Positions 19,916 through 32,800 of a stretch of DNA of 64,000 bases are shown piece after piece. Both the position numbers and the translations under genes were made by a program. Under the pieces are notes generated by a model. It was not told where the DNA came from. It did no database searches and worked only from the letters and a program-made list of their open reading frames with translations. Position 1 is the first letter of the stretch. Every line of letters starts with the position of its first letter. Source of the DNA: Pyrenochaeta sp. MPI-SDFR-AT-0127 (taxonomy: Eukaryota > Ascomycota > Dothideomycetes > Pleosporales > Cucurbitariaceae); contig JAGTJM010000003.1 in NCBI GenBank assembly GCA_020747015.1, positions 496,001 through 560,000 of the forward strand. The letters run 5' to 3'.

Positions 19916-22877
19916 ATGACCACTCCGACCGATCAAAGGCCGGAGCCAACGTACAACATGGACAGTAATATGCACGTCCACCAACGATCATCCGACGACG
20001 ATGGGACCTTCGTTGGAGAACCACTCAGCCAACAGCATTCGGGCTCACACGAACATGCGGAGGTTCGTCCGGGTGGTAGACCTCGATCTGGTACACATTT
20101 GACTGTTGAGACTGCGCACGACTTGGGTAACATCAAGTCCATGCATTCGCCTTCTCAGACACGTGAACAGGCAAGCCGGCTAAACGACGACCTTGCCGTG
20201 CTTCAGATCGAACAGGAACTCTCTAATGCAGATGCGCTTCACCGAGGGCAATCAATAACTCGTTCCATGACGCGAGTCCGGTCTAGGCGCGAAGACCTTG
20301 TCGACGAGTTTGATGCGGCTACGAACCCATTGCACGAGCAAGCTGCTCGCTACAAGCCTCCCGAGAATCCGAGTACAAGCTTTTCCAAATTCTTCAAGAA
20401 GGTCCACAACTCATCATGGATCGTACGATATTTCACCTACATTACGCCTATCGTGCTCTTAATACTGGTACCCTTACTTGTTGGCGTTTTTGCATTCCCT
20501 AACGCTAATGTCGGTGGCGTCAAACTCGTTTGGTTCTCCATATGGCTAATGATTGTTTGGTTGTCGCTTTGGCTAGGCAGAGTAAGTGCTCTCCATCAAT
20601 ACCAGACACAAGTCCTGACTCGTTTAGCTCATCGCCAAATGCCTACCCTGGCCAATTGGTCTTGTCGGGAGTCTCTTCACGAACAACAGCAAGAAGTGGA
20701 GGGACATGGGCAAGCAACTTGAGTTACCGGCCACCTTGTTCTTTTGGTGGTTGGCAATTGAAGTGTCCTTCCTCCCGACAATGACAAACCATCACATCAG
20801 AGGCGACAAATCCACTCAACCTTGGCAGAAGACCATGAACAAAGTTCTGGTCGCGCTGTTCGTAGGCTTTGTGTTGAATTTCGTGGAGAAGATTATCATT
20901 CAACTTATTGCAATTAGCTTTCATTTGCGAACCTACCAGGACAGGATCGAACTCAACAAATTTCAGATTGGCAGTCTCGCGAAGCTCTACAAATACTCCA
21001 AAGAAAAGATCGCCATGGAAGACTCTGAATTCGAGCAGGAACAGGGACCATCAGGTGCACGCACTCCCGGCAAGCTAGTCACGGATGCCCAGAAGAACAT
21101 CAAAGAAGGGTTCAATAAGTTCGGCGATATTGCTGGGAAGGTAGCCGGAGACTTCACCGGGCGTCAAGTCACGTCAAGTGGCCATCCCAACCAAGTCGTT
21201 CTACAACTAATCGGCACCACCAGCGGTGCTCAAGTCCTTGCTCGTCGCCTCTATCGCACTTTCGCCCGTGAAGAGACTGAAACGGTACATTCAGATGACC
21301 TGAAGAATGCATTCGAGAGCGATGAGGAGGCTGAAGCAGCGTTCTCGATGTTCGATAAAGACATGAACGGAGACATTTCCATGGAAGAGCTGGAGGCTGT
21401 CTGTGTCGAAATAGGCCGAGAGCGCAAGTCCATCACCGCTTCATTGAAAGATTTGGACTCTGTGGTCAGCAAGCTTGATGACGTATTCATGTTCATCGTG
21501 CTCATCATTACAATAATCGTTTTCATCTCTTTGATATCGACCTCAGCTTCCGGCGTTCTCACCTCCGCTGGCTCAACCCTCCTGGCTTTGTCCTGGCTGT
21601 TCGCCGCAACGGCTCAAGAGTTCTTGCAATCGATCATCTTCGTCTTCGTCAAGCACCCATACGATGTAGGGGATCGTGTCATGGTGTATGGCAATTCTGG
21701 TGATTTGGGCAAGGGAGATGATTACTTCGTCAAGGAGATTGCTCTGTTCTACACTGAATTCAAGAAAATGCAAGGACACATTGTACAGGCACCGAACAGT
21801 TATCTGAACACTTTGTTCATCCTCAATCACAGACGCTCTGGAGCCCTTGCCGAGGCCGTACCTATCATCATCAAATTTGGTACGACGCTGGAGCAGATCG
21901 AGCGTCTTCGCGCGACCCTTCTGGCTTTCGTCACCGCCGAGAAACGCGAGTATCAGACTAATATTCTCACGGAACTGCGAGCGGTACAAGAGGTCCACTG
22001 GCTGGAGTTGAACGTTGTCTTCTTTTACAAGTCGAATTGGCAAAATGAACTGCTTCGTCTCCAGCGTCGTAACAAATTCATCTGTGCACTCACAATGGCT
22101 ATCCAAGAGTGTGGAATCGAGGGACCACGCATGCGCTACCCTGGACAAAAGGAGAGCTTCCCTGTCTATCTGCAAAACCTTCAAAACCCTGCGACGCCTG
22201 GAATGGGTGCGAATGGGTCGCCCGACAATCCGTCTGGCAATATCAACAATCAGCCTCAAGACGAGCCTTTCGTAGCACCGATGGACGGATCAGACGCCAC
22301 AAATCATAGCAACGCATCCGGTCGCCGTGGCTCCATACTGCGTCAGCCTGGCCGACCTCGCGGAGAGTCGCTGGCAGCTATGGGTCGTCGCGTGGACTTC
22401 TCACTGGGTATGAAATCGATGGGCCTCGATGATCCAAGCGGGGACGTTCTTGACGATCGAGAGGCCGAAACTCGAGCCAGAGCCAATCTGGTGAGGGTAA
22501 CTTCACCATCTCGTTCTCAGGACCGCTCACGACAATCTCATGACAGCGGGCGTTCTAGTGGTATTCAGCGCGTCAACACGAATGCCAGCCAGTCAACACG
22601 GGAACGTACTCATAAGAATCGTTTCTTTAGCCGTAACCGTCACGGCGATGAGGAGACTGGCATGGCAGATATTCCCGAAGCAGAAACGCCCCCAACGCAA
22701 AAGAAGCTGGACCCTCGCACTGGTCTTATCAGCTCACGTGCTGTAAGAATGAGCACCGATGAATCGCGGCTGCCCCAGTCATCTGGTGCACTCCCGAACA
22801 CAGCAGATACTGAACGAACTTTTGTTCATCCATCCCGAGCACAGACGGACAATATCGAAATGCGAAGGTTCCATTGA
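19916..22877 (+). CDS. MscS-type mechanosensitive ion channel with EF-hand (Msy1/Msy2 type)
   Basis: Two exons, 19916-20581 and 20628-22877 (46-nt intron), 971 residues. The start is the first ATG of the frame. The N-terminal 160 residues are cytosolic and polar. Several membrane helices follow (TYITPIVLLILVPLLVGVF, then VWFSIWLMIVWLSLWLGR running into exon 2, then FFWWLAIEVSFLPTM and LVALFVGFVLNFVEKIIIQLIAI). An EF-hand lies near 462-473 (DKDMNGDISMEE). The MscS core has VFMFIVLIITIIVFISLIS, a pore-like helix rich in S/G/A (SASGVLTSAGSTLLALSWLFA) and the beta domain (VGDRVMVYG). The C-terminal 250 residues are disordered and Arg/Ser-rich. In S. pombe, Msy1 and Msy2 are ER channels that adjust Ca2+ during hypo-osmotic shock; the same role is inferred here. 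Confidence 0.94.
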
Positions 22878-23576
22878 TTTTTCATATACCGAAAGTTTCC
22901 TATGTCTTATTCATCTTACATCGTCCCGCTAGAATGGGCATTTTAAGGCGCAATCATTGAGCAAACAGCTCGTGAGCATTATTGTACGAAGGCAGTCCGA
23001 AGGCAGTGCGCCGGGTTCTTGCTTAGCGTGGTCATTATTTTCATAGCCACGGAAAAGGAGCATATAGATTGACGAAGCGAATTTGAAATCATTCCATATT
23101 CAGATAGTATTAAAACTGGCTATTGTGCAACCAGCTTCGCCCCCCATCTCAGAGTCGCAAAGGACGTACGACCAAAGGTTATTAACAGACTCTAGCTAAG
23201 GAAATCAACAGATAGGTTGTGCAGGAGTAAGAAGAACAAACTGTGACTACCTTCGTGTGGGAGCCTAGAGTTTATGTACACAATAAGCTCACCATGAGAT
23301 AAGAGGAAAATCAGACATTAAACATTTGCATTGATATCTGGGCGTCTATATCCTTGTTTTCCAAACTGTTATCATGTAGGTGATCATGATGCTCTCCTGC
23401 AAGGAAAGCTGAGATATGAGGAAGCAGCGGTTGCAAGGCATCCGTGCGTCTACCTCCTAAAACGATTTGTCCTCCACTTCTATTAGTGGGCACAACATCT
23501 TAGCTGGAAACCAAACGCCATTGAAGGGTAATATACCATATGTTTCAGAAAGGGTACCTATTAACTTTAACTGAGA
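22878..23576. other. Intergenic, no gene seen
   Basis: Rather A/T-rich 3' flank of the channel gene and 5' flank of the small gene that follows. Confidence 0.45.
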
Positions 23577-23996
23577 ATGTCCAGCTATCCGCTCTATATT
23601 GTGACTTTCGATCGCGGTGAGCGCTGGGATGAACCCACCAAGAAGAAGCCATTCCACTGGGTTTTCTTCCTCCAAACCGGGCGTGGTGTAGGCGAGGGAT
23701 TTGCATTTCAGCTTCGTGGGATGCCAGGATCATTTTCTTATTCTGGGGAAGAGACGGTAAACGCCATTTTCTCTGGAGACAAAAATGGAGAACTCGAAAT
23801 CGGAGCCGTTCCTGTGGAAAAGTACAGCCGCTTCAAGCAGCTCTTGGCAGATGTGCCAATTACAAAAATTGAATCTTCACAATGGAATTGTCAAGATTGG
23901 AGCTTGAAGGCCTTGGATTTTCTCCGGCAGGAGGGTTTCATTGAAGAACAGTATCAAGATAATGTCATCAGTTATTGGTTACGGGAGGACAAGTAG
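23577..23996 (+). CDS. Small unknown protein (possibly DUF6914-like)
   Basis: Single exon, 139 residues, ATG at 23577. The sequence looks like one compact domain: an N-terminal strand (PLYIVTFDRGERWDEP), HWVFFLQTG, GEGFAFQLRGMPGSFSY, a middle VEKYSRFKQLL and a C-terminal helix with NCQDWSLKALDFLRQEGFI. The pattern of a histidine in the second strand and NCQDW followed by a helix resembles the fungal DUF6914 group, whose function is unknown; I am not certain of that link. No signal peptide or membrane segment. Confidence 0.65.
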   Translation: MSSYPLYIVTFDRGERWDEPTKKKPFHWVFFLQTGRGVGEGFAFQLRGMPGSFSYSGEETVNAIFSGDKNGELEIGAVPVEKYSRFKQLLADVPITKIESSQWNCQDWSLKALDFLRQEGFIEEQYQDNVISYWLREDK

Positions 23997-24704
23997 TTTA
24001 AACAACCGAGAATGGAACGACACTTGGACGCTCAACTTCCGTCACCAACATTGCTGGAGGATGCACTCAATCTGTACCTAAGATGCATAAGAATCTGAGA
24101 TTTTCCTATTCTGCGCCTTTACACCCTCACAGGTCTGTTGGAGTGACCACAACCTGGTGATCATCCACATGTAACTGACAATGCTATCCAACAACGAGGA
24201 CACTGGGTGAAAGGAGAGACAAGATTATTGTGAAAATCCTGTACTGAGGACAAAGAACCGCAACCACGACCATTCATGAGACGCTATCGAGCCCACTTGG
24301 CCGGGCACTAGAAGGGCTGAGCGGGAAGCACGGGCTACATGATCGACATGGCTGGCTCTCGGTATGAGTACTTGCGGAACATGTCGGTGCAAGTTCCAAA
24401 GCTGAGTGAGCTCTTTGCTTGATACACATGTAGAACAGATGGCTGACCTGGAGACTGAAGTCTCATCCGACATCTGGGACATGTGCACAGACTTCTTCTC
24501 TGATGGTTCCTGAACTAGTTGGGAGGGCGCGCTAAGCAACCGCGTCGACACTGGCTGGCCCCTGCCGCCACACGACCCCACCAAACTAACACCAAGATAG
24601 CGGCCCTCACCGCAAGTTGGATCCAGGTCCCTTCCAATTCTGCAGCCGAAGTCAGGACTTTTGACTGCTACTCCAGTCTGTTTGATACAGAATAATCATT
24701 CACC
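23997..24704. other. Intergenic, promoter of alpha-tubulin
   Basis: No coding frame worth calling. The final part before 24705 is the short leader of the tubulin gene. Confidence 0.45.
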
Positions 24705-26594
24705 ATGCGAGGAGAGGTATGTGTATTTGCATTGACGACTGTGTGCTTAGCGCATTACCGACTGAGACCCTGATTTCCCCACACCTCTTGCACCCAGACG
24801 GGCCATGAGCATTGCTGGCCCTCGAAGCTATACATGCGACTCCCCGATGGCCAGCGATCTGATTTGGGTCCTAAAACTCAGATTCCATGCGATCAATTGC
24901 GCTGAGCTACCCTGGATGCACTGTGCTAACGACGAGCTCTGCAGATCTGCCACCTCCACATCGGCCAAGCTGGCACGCAGCTCGGTAACAGCGCCTGGGA
25001 GCTGTACGTCCCCAAATCTTCCCACGGCCTCGAGGTCCATGAACTGATAGATTGGCTCTAGGTACCTCCTTGAGCACGGTCTCAAGGCTGACGGCCGTCC
25101 CGATCCTGAAGCGAAGGAGCTCAACGAGGGCGGATCTTTCGAGACCTTCTTCACCGAGACCAGCAGCGGAAAATATGTGCCTCGCTCCATCTTCGTCGAT
25201 CTGGACCCTTCTGTACGTAGTCAGTACACATACAGCCTGGTTCTGTAGCTGATAAGGGTAGCCCATCGACGAGATCCGAACCGGTTCCTATCGCCAGCTA
25301 TTCCACCCTGAGCTGTTGATCAGCGGCAAGGAGGATGCTGCAAACAACTGTGCGTGCTGACATAGTTTTGGCATATTGCATGTTTACTGATGGGAGCAGA
25401 TGCTCGTGGCCACTACACCATTGGCAAGGAAATGGTCGACAGCGTGATTGATAGGATCCGTCGCGTAGCTGGTGAGCACCGTGCGCGTGTCACCTTTGAA
25501 CATCCGCTGATGTAGCCAGACAATTGCTCCTCGCTTCAGGGGTTCCTCATTTTCCACTCGTTTGGCGGTGGTACTGGATCTGGTTTTGGTGCTCTGCTCC
25601 TCGAACGCCTTTCAACCGATTACGGCAAGAAGTGCAAGCTCGAGTTTGCCGTCTACCCTGCGCCTCGCGTCTCCACCTCTGTCGTGGAGCCATACAATGC
25701 CGTCCTCTCGACTCATAGCACTATTGAGAACGCGGACTGCACTTTCCTCGTTGACAATGAAGCTGTCTACGACATTTGCCGTCGCAGCTTGGACATTCCA
25801 CGTCCGGACTACGAGCACCTCAACCGGCTGATTGCCCAGGTTGTCAGCTCTATTACCTCCAGTTTGCGCTTCGACGGTGCCCTCAATGTCGACCTGAACG
25901 AGTTCCAAACCAACCTTGTTCCCTACCCCCGCATCCACTACCCTCTCATCAGTTACGCACCTGTCATCTCGTCCAAGAAGAGCTCTCACGAGAGTTTCAA
26001 GGTCAGCGATCTCACCTTTCAGTGTAAGTCTCCCTTTCCAAGGCTCATTGCCACTCGGTGCAATGCTGATCGAACAAGGCTTCGAGCCGAACAACCAGAT
26101 GGTTGTCTGCGACCCGCGCAACGGAAAGTACATGGCTGTTGCGCTTCTGTATCGTGGTGACATCGTTCCCCGTGACTGCACTGCTGCTGCTGGTGCTCTT
26201 AAGGCCAAGTCCTCCTTCAACCTGGTCGAATGGTGCCCTACCGGTTTCAAGCTCGGAATCAACTACACCAAGTGAGTTCCAGAAACAACACTGCAATTTC
26301 CCTACTAACTATTCCAGGCCCATCAGCGTACCTGGCAGCGAGCTCGCCGCTGTCGATCGAAGCGTCTCCATGCTTAGCAACACCACCGCTATTGCCGAAG
26401 CCTGGTCCCGTCTTGACCACAAATTCGATCTCATGTACTCCAAGCGTGCCTTTGTGCACTGGTATGTGGGTGAGGGTATGGAGGAAGGAGAGTTCTCTGA
26501 GGCTCGCGAGGACTTGGCTGCGCTGGAGAAGGATTATGAGGAGGTTGCCAGTGACTCTCTCGATGAGGAGGGTATTGAGGAGGGCGAGTATTAA
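24705..26594 (+). CDS. Alpha-tubulin (divergent fungal isotype, MRGE start)
   Basis: Eight exons: 24705-24716, 24945-25003, 25062-25212, 25262-25349, 25400-25471, 25520-26023, 26079-26271 and 26318-26594, 451 residues. The first coding exon holds four codons (MRGE), so the 228-nt intron after it is easily missed. Family landmarks: HIGQAGTQLGNSAWELY, the GTP loop SFGGGTGSGFGALLLERL, the alpha-type catalytic Glu in LRFDGALNVDLNEFQTNLVPYP, MVVCDPRNGKYMAVALLYRGD, EAWSRLDHKFDLMYSKRAFVHWYVGEGMEEGEF and an acidic tail ending EEGEY with a terminal Tyr. It forms alpha/beta dimers and microtubules. The loop at Lys40 (LKADGRPDPEAKELNEGGSF) lacks the usual acetylated SDKT context. It resembles the second alpha isotype of filamentous ascomycetes. 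Confidence 0.96.
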
Positions 26595-27067
26595 GCGTTA
26601 TACCTTCATTTGTAAAGCATGTTTGGACAGCTTGTTTCGCAGAAATGTGCCAAGTCGCCAAAAAATACGGTTTTGGAGACAGACCGGCCACGCAGGACCA
26701 TTTCAGCATGGCCAGCATGTCAATATCGAAGACTCATTGTCATCAACCTTGTTACAGTTCAAGAACGCTGTACTGCAATACTCGGCCGGTTTGAACTTTG
26801 CTATGATTGTGATTGAGACGATGTGCCGGTCTCCTTTGGAACGTAGTGCGAAGTACGCAAGTGACCAGCTTAGAAAGCTTCTGTTGACATGCGGCTCAAC
26901 TAATCCTGGTAACGATTGCGAGCGGGTAGCCTGATTCATGGATGGAGGTCCGAGAGTTTTATCACGTCAGGCCAGAACGAGGAAGGCGCGCCGCGAGCTC
27001 CATCATTGCTCAAGGTCCAACATCTTCCCCGCAATTGTTTCGTGAACTCACCACCATATTTCCCACA
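26595..27067. other. Intergenic
   Basis: 3' flank of alpha-tubulin and leader of the next gene. An in-frame ATG at 26942 could extend the next protein by 42 residues, but they do not look conserved. Confidence 0.45.
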
Positions 27068-28583
27068 ATGTTTTCTCTCCCAAGGATTTCACTTCCGTCT
27101 TTCCTCCGCCCAGGAGGCGGTAGCTACCCAAGCGTCAATCTGCCCTCAGTCGAAGTACATGACATCGAAACCGCAGCCGAAAAGCGACCGCGAACCCTCA
27201 AGCACCTGCTCAAGGCGAACCACGCCAATTATTCCATCATATACCACGATTTGCGCTTTCACAATCATACACCGCACGTATGCTGCTCCAATGCCTCAAA
27301 GGCTGTAGCTGCTAAGCTTGTGCCCTAGATTCTGGGATCGGCGTACCTTCTTGGGGGTACGGCAGAGCATTTGAACGAAATATATGAGAAAGAGGCCGAG
27401 GAGCTGGAGCCGTGGCAGGATGCGCCGGGAGAAATCACGGTGGATGACTGGAGGGAATTCTTAGGGCAACGAGAGTAAGCGCGTTAAGTTGTGATGTAAT
27501 GGTCGGTGCGTAGGGGTAACTAGTTGCTGATACGATGCAGATACCAGCGAGCCTTTATCGACTTTTTTGAGGACCAACTAGTCTCCAGGAAGTATGATTT
27601 GAAGAACCTTCTTGACGAATTCTTGCTTGGAGGCAAAGAGCCGTTGATAAATGGGTTGATTTCAGGACGTAAGGAACATATTGCGACGTTTGTACATGCG
27701 TCGCTAATCCTCAAACAGTCGCACACCCTCTCATCCACCTCGGATACGCCTATGAACTCCAATCGCGATCTGTTGCCATAGAAGCCTTAGCACTCGGCTC
27801 TTGCTTTTATGGATCCCTCCATAAATATATCGACGACCCAAAGTATACAAAACCTAGTCCCCATCGTGCAACAGAACATGAAACCGACCTTCTCGACCTC
27901 CTGAACAAAGTCCGCAAGGACAAGAGGTTTGATGGCCTATATGATCACCGAAGTGGGGATATATCGAAGGTGCTGGAAGAACGCGAAGAAGCATTCTTAG
28001 AATACTGGAATGCATGGGAAATTGTGAATCCAAAAGATCAGTTTCACGCTGCGCAAACAACTGCCGTGGGGCTGTTAGTAGGCACGGCGGCGCCAGAGGA
28101 TGGCTCGAAGTTTGACTTCTTCTTGGTGCATGTCCTCACTTCGAGTCACGCGATACGCATATTGTTACCGCTGATACCGGCAAAATTCCATGTAAGCTTG
28201 CTGCGACAATGGTGGCTATTCGCACTCGCTGTGTTCATCGCACAAACGCGACCGCAAATCGACTATGACCAATCAAATCAGACGTACAATCCCAAGGCGA
28301 AGGACTGGAAGTATGTCGTGCACAAGGCTCTGGATGGGCCGCATTCGAAAGATGCGCATTATGTCAAAGGTATATTGCCGTGCGTGTGGTGGGATGAAAA
28401 GTTGGCTAATATTGTGTAGCACTGAGGGCGATGAAAGTAGCGGATGAGACCTGGGAGAGTTCAGAAGCTCATTCGGATCACTGGCTCAACGCGGCGGTTA
28501 AGTTTGCGGATGAGTTTGATGGCTGGGGTGGATTTGGGCCTGCCGGGGATGAAGTAGGTATGGCGTATCCTGCAACACAGTGA
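27068..28583 (+). CDS. Questin-oxidase-like protein (AflY/DUF4243 family)
   Basis: Five exons: 27068-27277, 27329-27474, 27541-27668, 27719-28369 and 28420-28583, 432 residues. I prefer the ATG at 27068 over one in frame at 26942. Landmarks of the family are the HDLRFHNHTPHILGSAYLLGGT block with its histidines, AHPLIHLGYAYELQSRSVAIEALAL, FLVHVLTSSHAIRILLPLIP and RQWWLFALAVFIAQTRP. Described members include questin oxidase and AflY, which perform Baeyer-Villiger-type oxidation in anthraquinone/aflatoxin-type polyketide pathways. This copy has no polyketide synthase nearby, so it may act in general metabolism; its substrate is unknown. All splice sites restore one frame with family-like sequence. 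Confidence 0.85.
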
Positions 28584-29869
28584 ACGGGATAGCAAACCAC
28601 AGACAGCAGATGTTCCTGATTGAGCGTATCATGATAAAGCGGAAAACTATCTTCAGCCAATTTTGTCGCTCCTAGGTGTCCCAAATTTATTGCTTGTGAG
28701 TGTTGGTAGTAGCGATGTCCTTGAATACTTGATTCTGTGAGAAGCGATCGTCGATTGTTGATACTGCTGGCTACTGTGCTGCCACGACGCCTGAAGCGTG
28801 AAATAGCCATGACGAAAGTTGAGAGGGTTCAAGAATTTAAGGGTCGCCGATCCTGCCGTCAGAATGCGGTCCTGACAGGTTATGCACATGTCGCTAAAGC
28901 CCATCATTCGTGCAAATTGCCATGTGCGGCGTTTCGAAAGGGCTAGGATGAATCAATCCGGGGCCGGGGGACACAAACAGGAATTCAGACGACTGCTAAT
29001 CCTGCTATTCTTACTCAGGCGAAGAGTCAGCACAACAGGGCGGCCAAGGAATTTTGCATTGTCCCCGTCGCAGCACGTCTACTCGAGTGTTGGCCCGTAT
29101 CACGCATGACTGAGCGGTCCACATGCCAACCGCGTCTTTACGAGCTTCGGACAAGGAGATGTAGCGAAGAGACCGATTGGTTGTTTCGGCGTGTCAGCGT
29201 GCTTGGGCGAAAGCTTCAAAGTGCTTCGGTGCGTATGTAAGCACCCACTGGGCTTCAAAGAGTAAGACTAGTGGTACCAAAGCGGTTGGAAGTGGAATGT
29301 GTCAGCAAAGACGGCCATTCATTGAGTCCCAGCGCGAATACAGGCGCATGCAGACCGATTGGGAGATTTCAGCGGGGTGGAGACAAAAAGGCTCGATATG
29401 CCCCGCGGCAGGTTGGCCTTCACCTTTTCCCCTCGCTCCCCGCGGTCTTTCGCAATCATCTCGACACAGTCAAAGAGAAGCCTGACGTCAAAGTGAACGC
29501 ATGCTCATTTGCTCCCAGCAAATCTTCACAAGCCTTTGGCCGCGCTAGACTTTCCCTTAAGCCCTGTGCCGGGGACGCTTTCGGGCGCTAGCCAAAGCGC
29601 GTCGAAATCGGGTGGCCCGTCTGTGATTTTGACCGTCACGTCATACCTTCACCAAGGTGGAATCCGGCACACCCGCCGCTCCCGGACCGTCCCATACTTG
29701 AGCCCAAGGTTTTTCTCGGCTCTCACCAATATTTCCAAGTCCTATCCTCCTTGCAAACAACCCTCCTCCTCCAACACACTCGCAGTATATCCTGCGTTGG
29801 CTTGCCCCACTCTGCGCCTGGTAGTCTAACCACACGCACAAGGGCACAGCTGCTGCACAAGCTCCAGCA
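28584..29869. other. Intergenic, promoter and leader of erdS
   Basis: 1.3 kb without a convincing gene. The last 200 bases are C/T-rich, typical of the 5' leader of a housekeeping-type gene. Confidence 0.45.
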
Positions 29870-32800
29870 ATGGGTTCTCTTAAGAAAGCACTCAACAAGG
29901 TCAAGACCGGGCTTCACAGCACTCCTGGGTCTGACCACGAGGACAGTGTCAAGTCCCCGGTCGCGACAAGCAGCAGGAACCAGTCGCCTGGCGCTGCACC
30001 GCGCACTTCCGGTGTCTTTGGCCAGAGAGCCAGTGGCGAGTTCAAGCGCAGCGAGGTTACCTCTCCAGCCGACAGCAGAACCAGCCTCGACAATGGCCCA
30101 CGCAGTTCGCTGAGCGGGCTTCTCCACCGCCGTACCGAGAGCCCCAATCGCTCGTCCACCAAGGTCTCCACCAACCACCACCATCGCTCAGGCTCGCTTT
30201 CCACCCATAGCCCCATTCGAGCAGTCAAGGAGAAGCTGCATATTGGCGATAATTCGTCAAGCGATGACAACCTTCCTCTCAATCGCGAGGGTGAGCCCAT
30301 GTCCAAGAACCAGTTGCGGAAACATGAGAAGCAGGCACAGCAAGAAGAGCGCTGGAGGCAGAACCAGGAGAAGGAGAAGGAGCTGGAGCGCCGAAGGAAG
30401 GAGATGGAGGAACAAGCTCACGCAGAGCTGACACCAGAACAGAAGGCCAAGTATGGTGTGACCCACCCCAATGCGTATGCAGGCGTGTGGAACCCTCAGC
30501 CACGCCATAAGATTCAAGACTTTTCGGCCAAGGATGTTGGCAAGGAGGTTGTCTTCCGTGCTCGCATTCATCATTTGCGGAAAATGAGCTCCAAGTTCGT
30601 CTTCTTCATGTTCCGTCAGCAGCTCGCTACCATTCAAGGTGTCTTGTTGGAACATGCAGACGTTTCCAAGTACATGTTGTACTGGGCAGAGCATCTTGAC
30701 GCCGAGACAGTTGTATTGGTCAGGGGTATCTTACAAGAGCCCAAAGCCAAGCAAGGCGAGGTCTTAGGGGCCACCATTCACGATGTCGAGGTCTCCGTCC
30801 ATGCGATGCACGTTGAAGCCGCTGTGACCGAGAATCTTCCATTCAATGTTAATGAAGCCGAGGTCTCTCAAGCCGATGTGGACGCTGAGTTAGCGAGAGA
30901 AGACCACAAGGAAGGACACAACCGCGTCAAGATTACAGATCGAACACGTCTAAGCAATCGCGTTATTGATTTACGAACCACGGCCTCGCAGGGTATCTTC
31001 CGTATTCAGTCTGGCATCTGCAACCTGTTCCGCACGCAACTGGACTCCGAAGGTTTCATTGAGATCCATACCCCCAAGTTGCAGGGTGGTGCCACTGAGT
31101 CCGGTGCAAGCGTCTTCAAGATCGACTACTTTGGTCGTGGGGCCTTCCTAGCTCAGAGTCCTCAATTGGCTAAGCAGATGGCCATCTCTGCAGACTTTGG
31201 CAAGGTATACGAGATTGGCGCCGTCTTCCGTGCCGAGAACAGCAACACTTATCGACATTTGACCGAGTACACCGGTCTCGATTTGGAGATGCAAATCGAT
31301 GAGCATTACCACGAAGTCCTCCGTGTCCTTGACCGCGTCTTCAAAGCTATCTTCAAGGGTATATACGAACGATACCGCCCCGAGATTGAGATTATCAAGA
31401 AGCACTTCCCCCATGAAGACCTTGTGTGGCTAGATGAGACTCCTATCCTTCCATTTGCCGAGGCCGTGCGAATGTTGAACGATTCAGGATGGAGGGACGA
31501 TAATGGAAACCCACTCGACGAGAATGAGGATCTAGGAACCCGAGATGAGGTGCAGCTAGGCCGCGTTATCAAAGAGAAGCTTGGTACGGATTACTACATC
31601 CTTGACAAGTTCCCCACCAACGCTCGACCTTTCTACGCGATGCCAGACCCGAACAACCCCAACATCACCAACTCCTTTGATATATTCTGCCGTGGCCAGG
31701 AGATTCTCAGTGGTGGCCAGCGTATTCATGATGCTGACATGCTACTCGAGAAGATGCGCAAACTCAAGGTCGACCCCGGCTCGATGGATGAGTACATTCA
31801 GGGCTTCCAATGGGGTGCCCCGCCCCACGGTGGTGGTGGAATTGGTCTGGAGCGTATTCTCATGCTAATGATGAGCCTCGGAAACATTCGACATGCATCA
31901 ATGTTTCCTCGAGACCCAAAGAGTCTACCAGAGAAGCCAGTTATCAAGCAACTGCGTCACCCCGAGGCATCGACCATGCATCCCCCATGGGAAGGACAAG
32001 ACAGAGTCTTGGCAAAGATGGACTTCCAACCTATTGAGAAGCTTATTGCGAATTATGGCGATGCTACAAACACTTCATGGCTAGAGCCCCGCACAGAAAT
32101 TTGGCGTGACGACAACACTGGTGCTGCAGTCGGATTCGTCCCTCAAGACGGATTCGCTATCACTGTTGGCGATCCTCTTTGCCACGAGTCTCAATACCTA
32201 AAGACCATGGCCGCTTATCTCAAGTACATCAAAAAGGAGCGCAACCTCAAGCCGCTGTGGCTTCTCGTGGGACATGCTGTGGAGGAGGTTCTTGCAACCA
32301 AGTTTAACTGGCGAACGTTTTCTGTGACTGGCGAGCAGCGTGTAGACCCTGTGCACAATCCAGCTGAGAAGGATGGAGATGTGCAGCGCAAAATCCGACA
32401 CGCTGAGAAGGAGGGCGTCAAGATCACCGACTACGCTCTAGGCTCGCCACCACCTCAAGACGTCAAGCAGAAGGTTGACGCCCGTGTAGAGGACTGGCTG
32501 AAGAATCGAAAGGGCAAGCAGGTTCACTTGACCAACATTCATCCCTGGCAAGACGAAGAGCACCGTCAGTACCACATCTCTTACACTTCTGACGGTACCA
32601 TCGCCGCATTTGTGGCCATGGCACAGCTGTCGCCCGACCACGGCTGGCAAGTCAAGTACTCGCTCGACTTCCCCAACGCACCTGGAGGCTCGATCGAGCA
32701 GATCGTTACACATGCCCTCAAGCAGGTGGCCGGAACTGGTGCAACGTCAGTGACCTTTGGTGGTGGCGCCAGCGCAAAATTCACACCAGGACACAACGTT

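Noticed and set aside
21573..22259. Minus-strand open frame of 228 codons
   Set aside because: Antisense to the MscS channel exon 2.
25612..26262. Minus-strand open frame of 216 codons
   Set aside because: Entirely antisense to alpha-tubulin exons; a codon-bias shadow.
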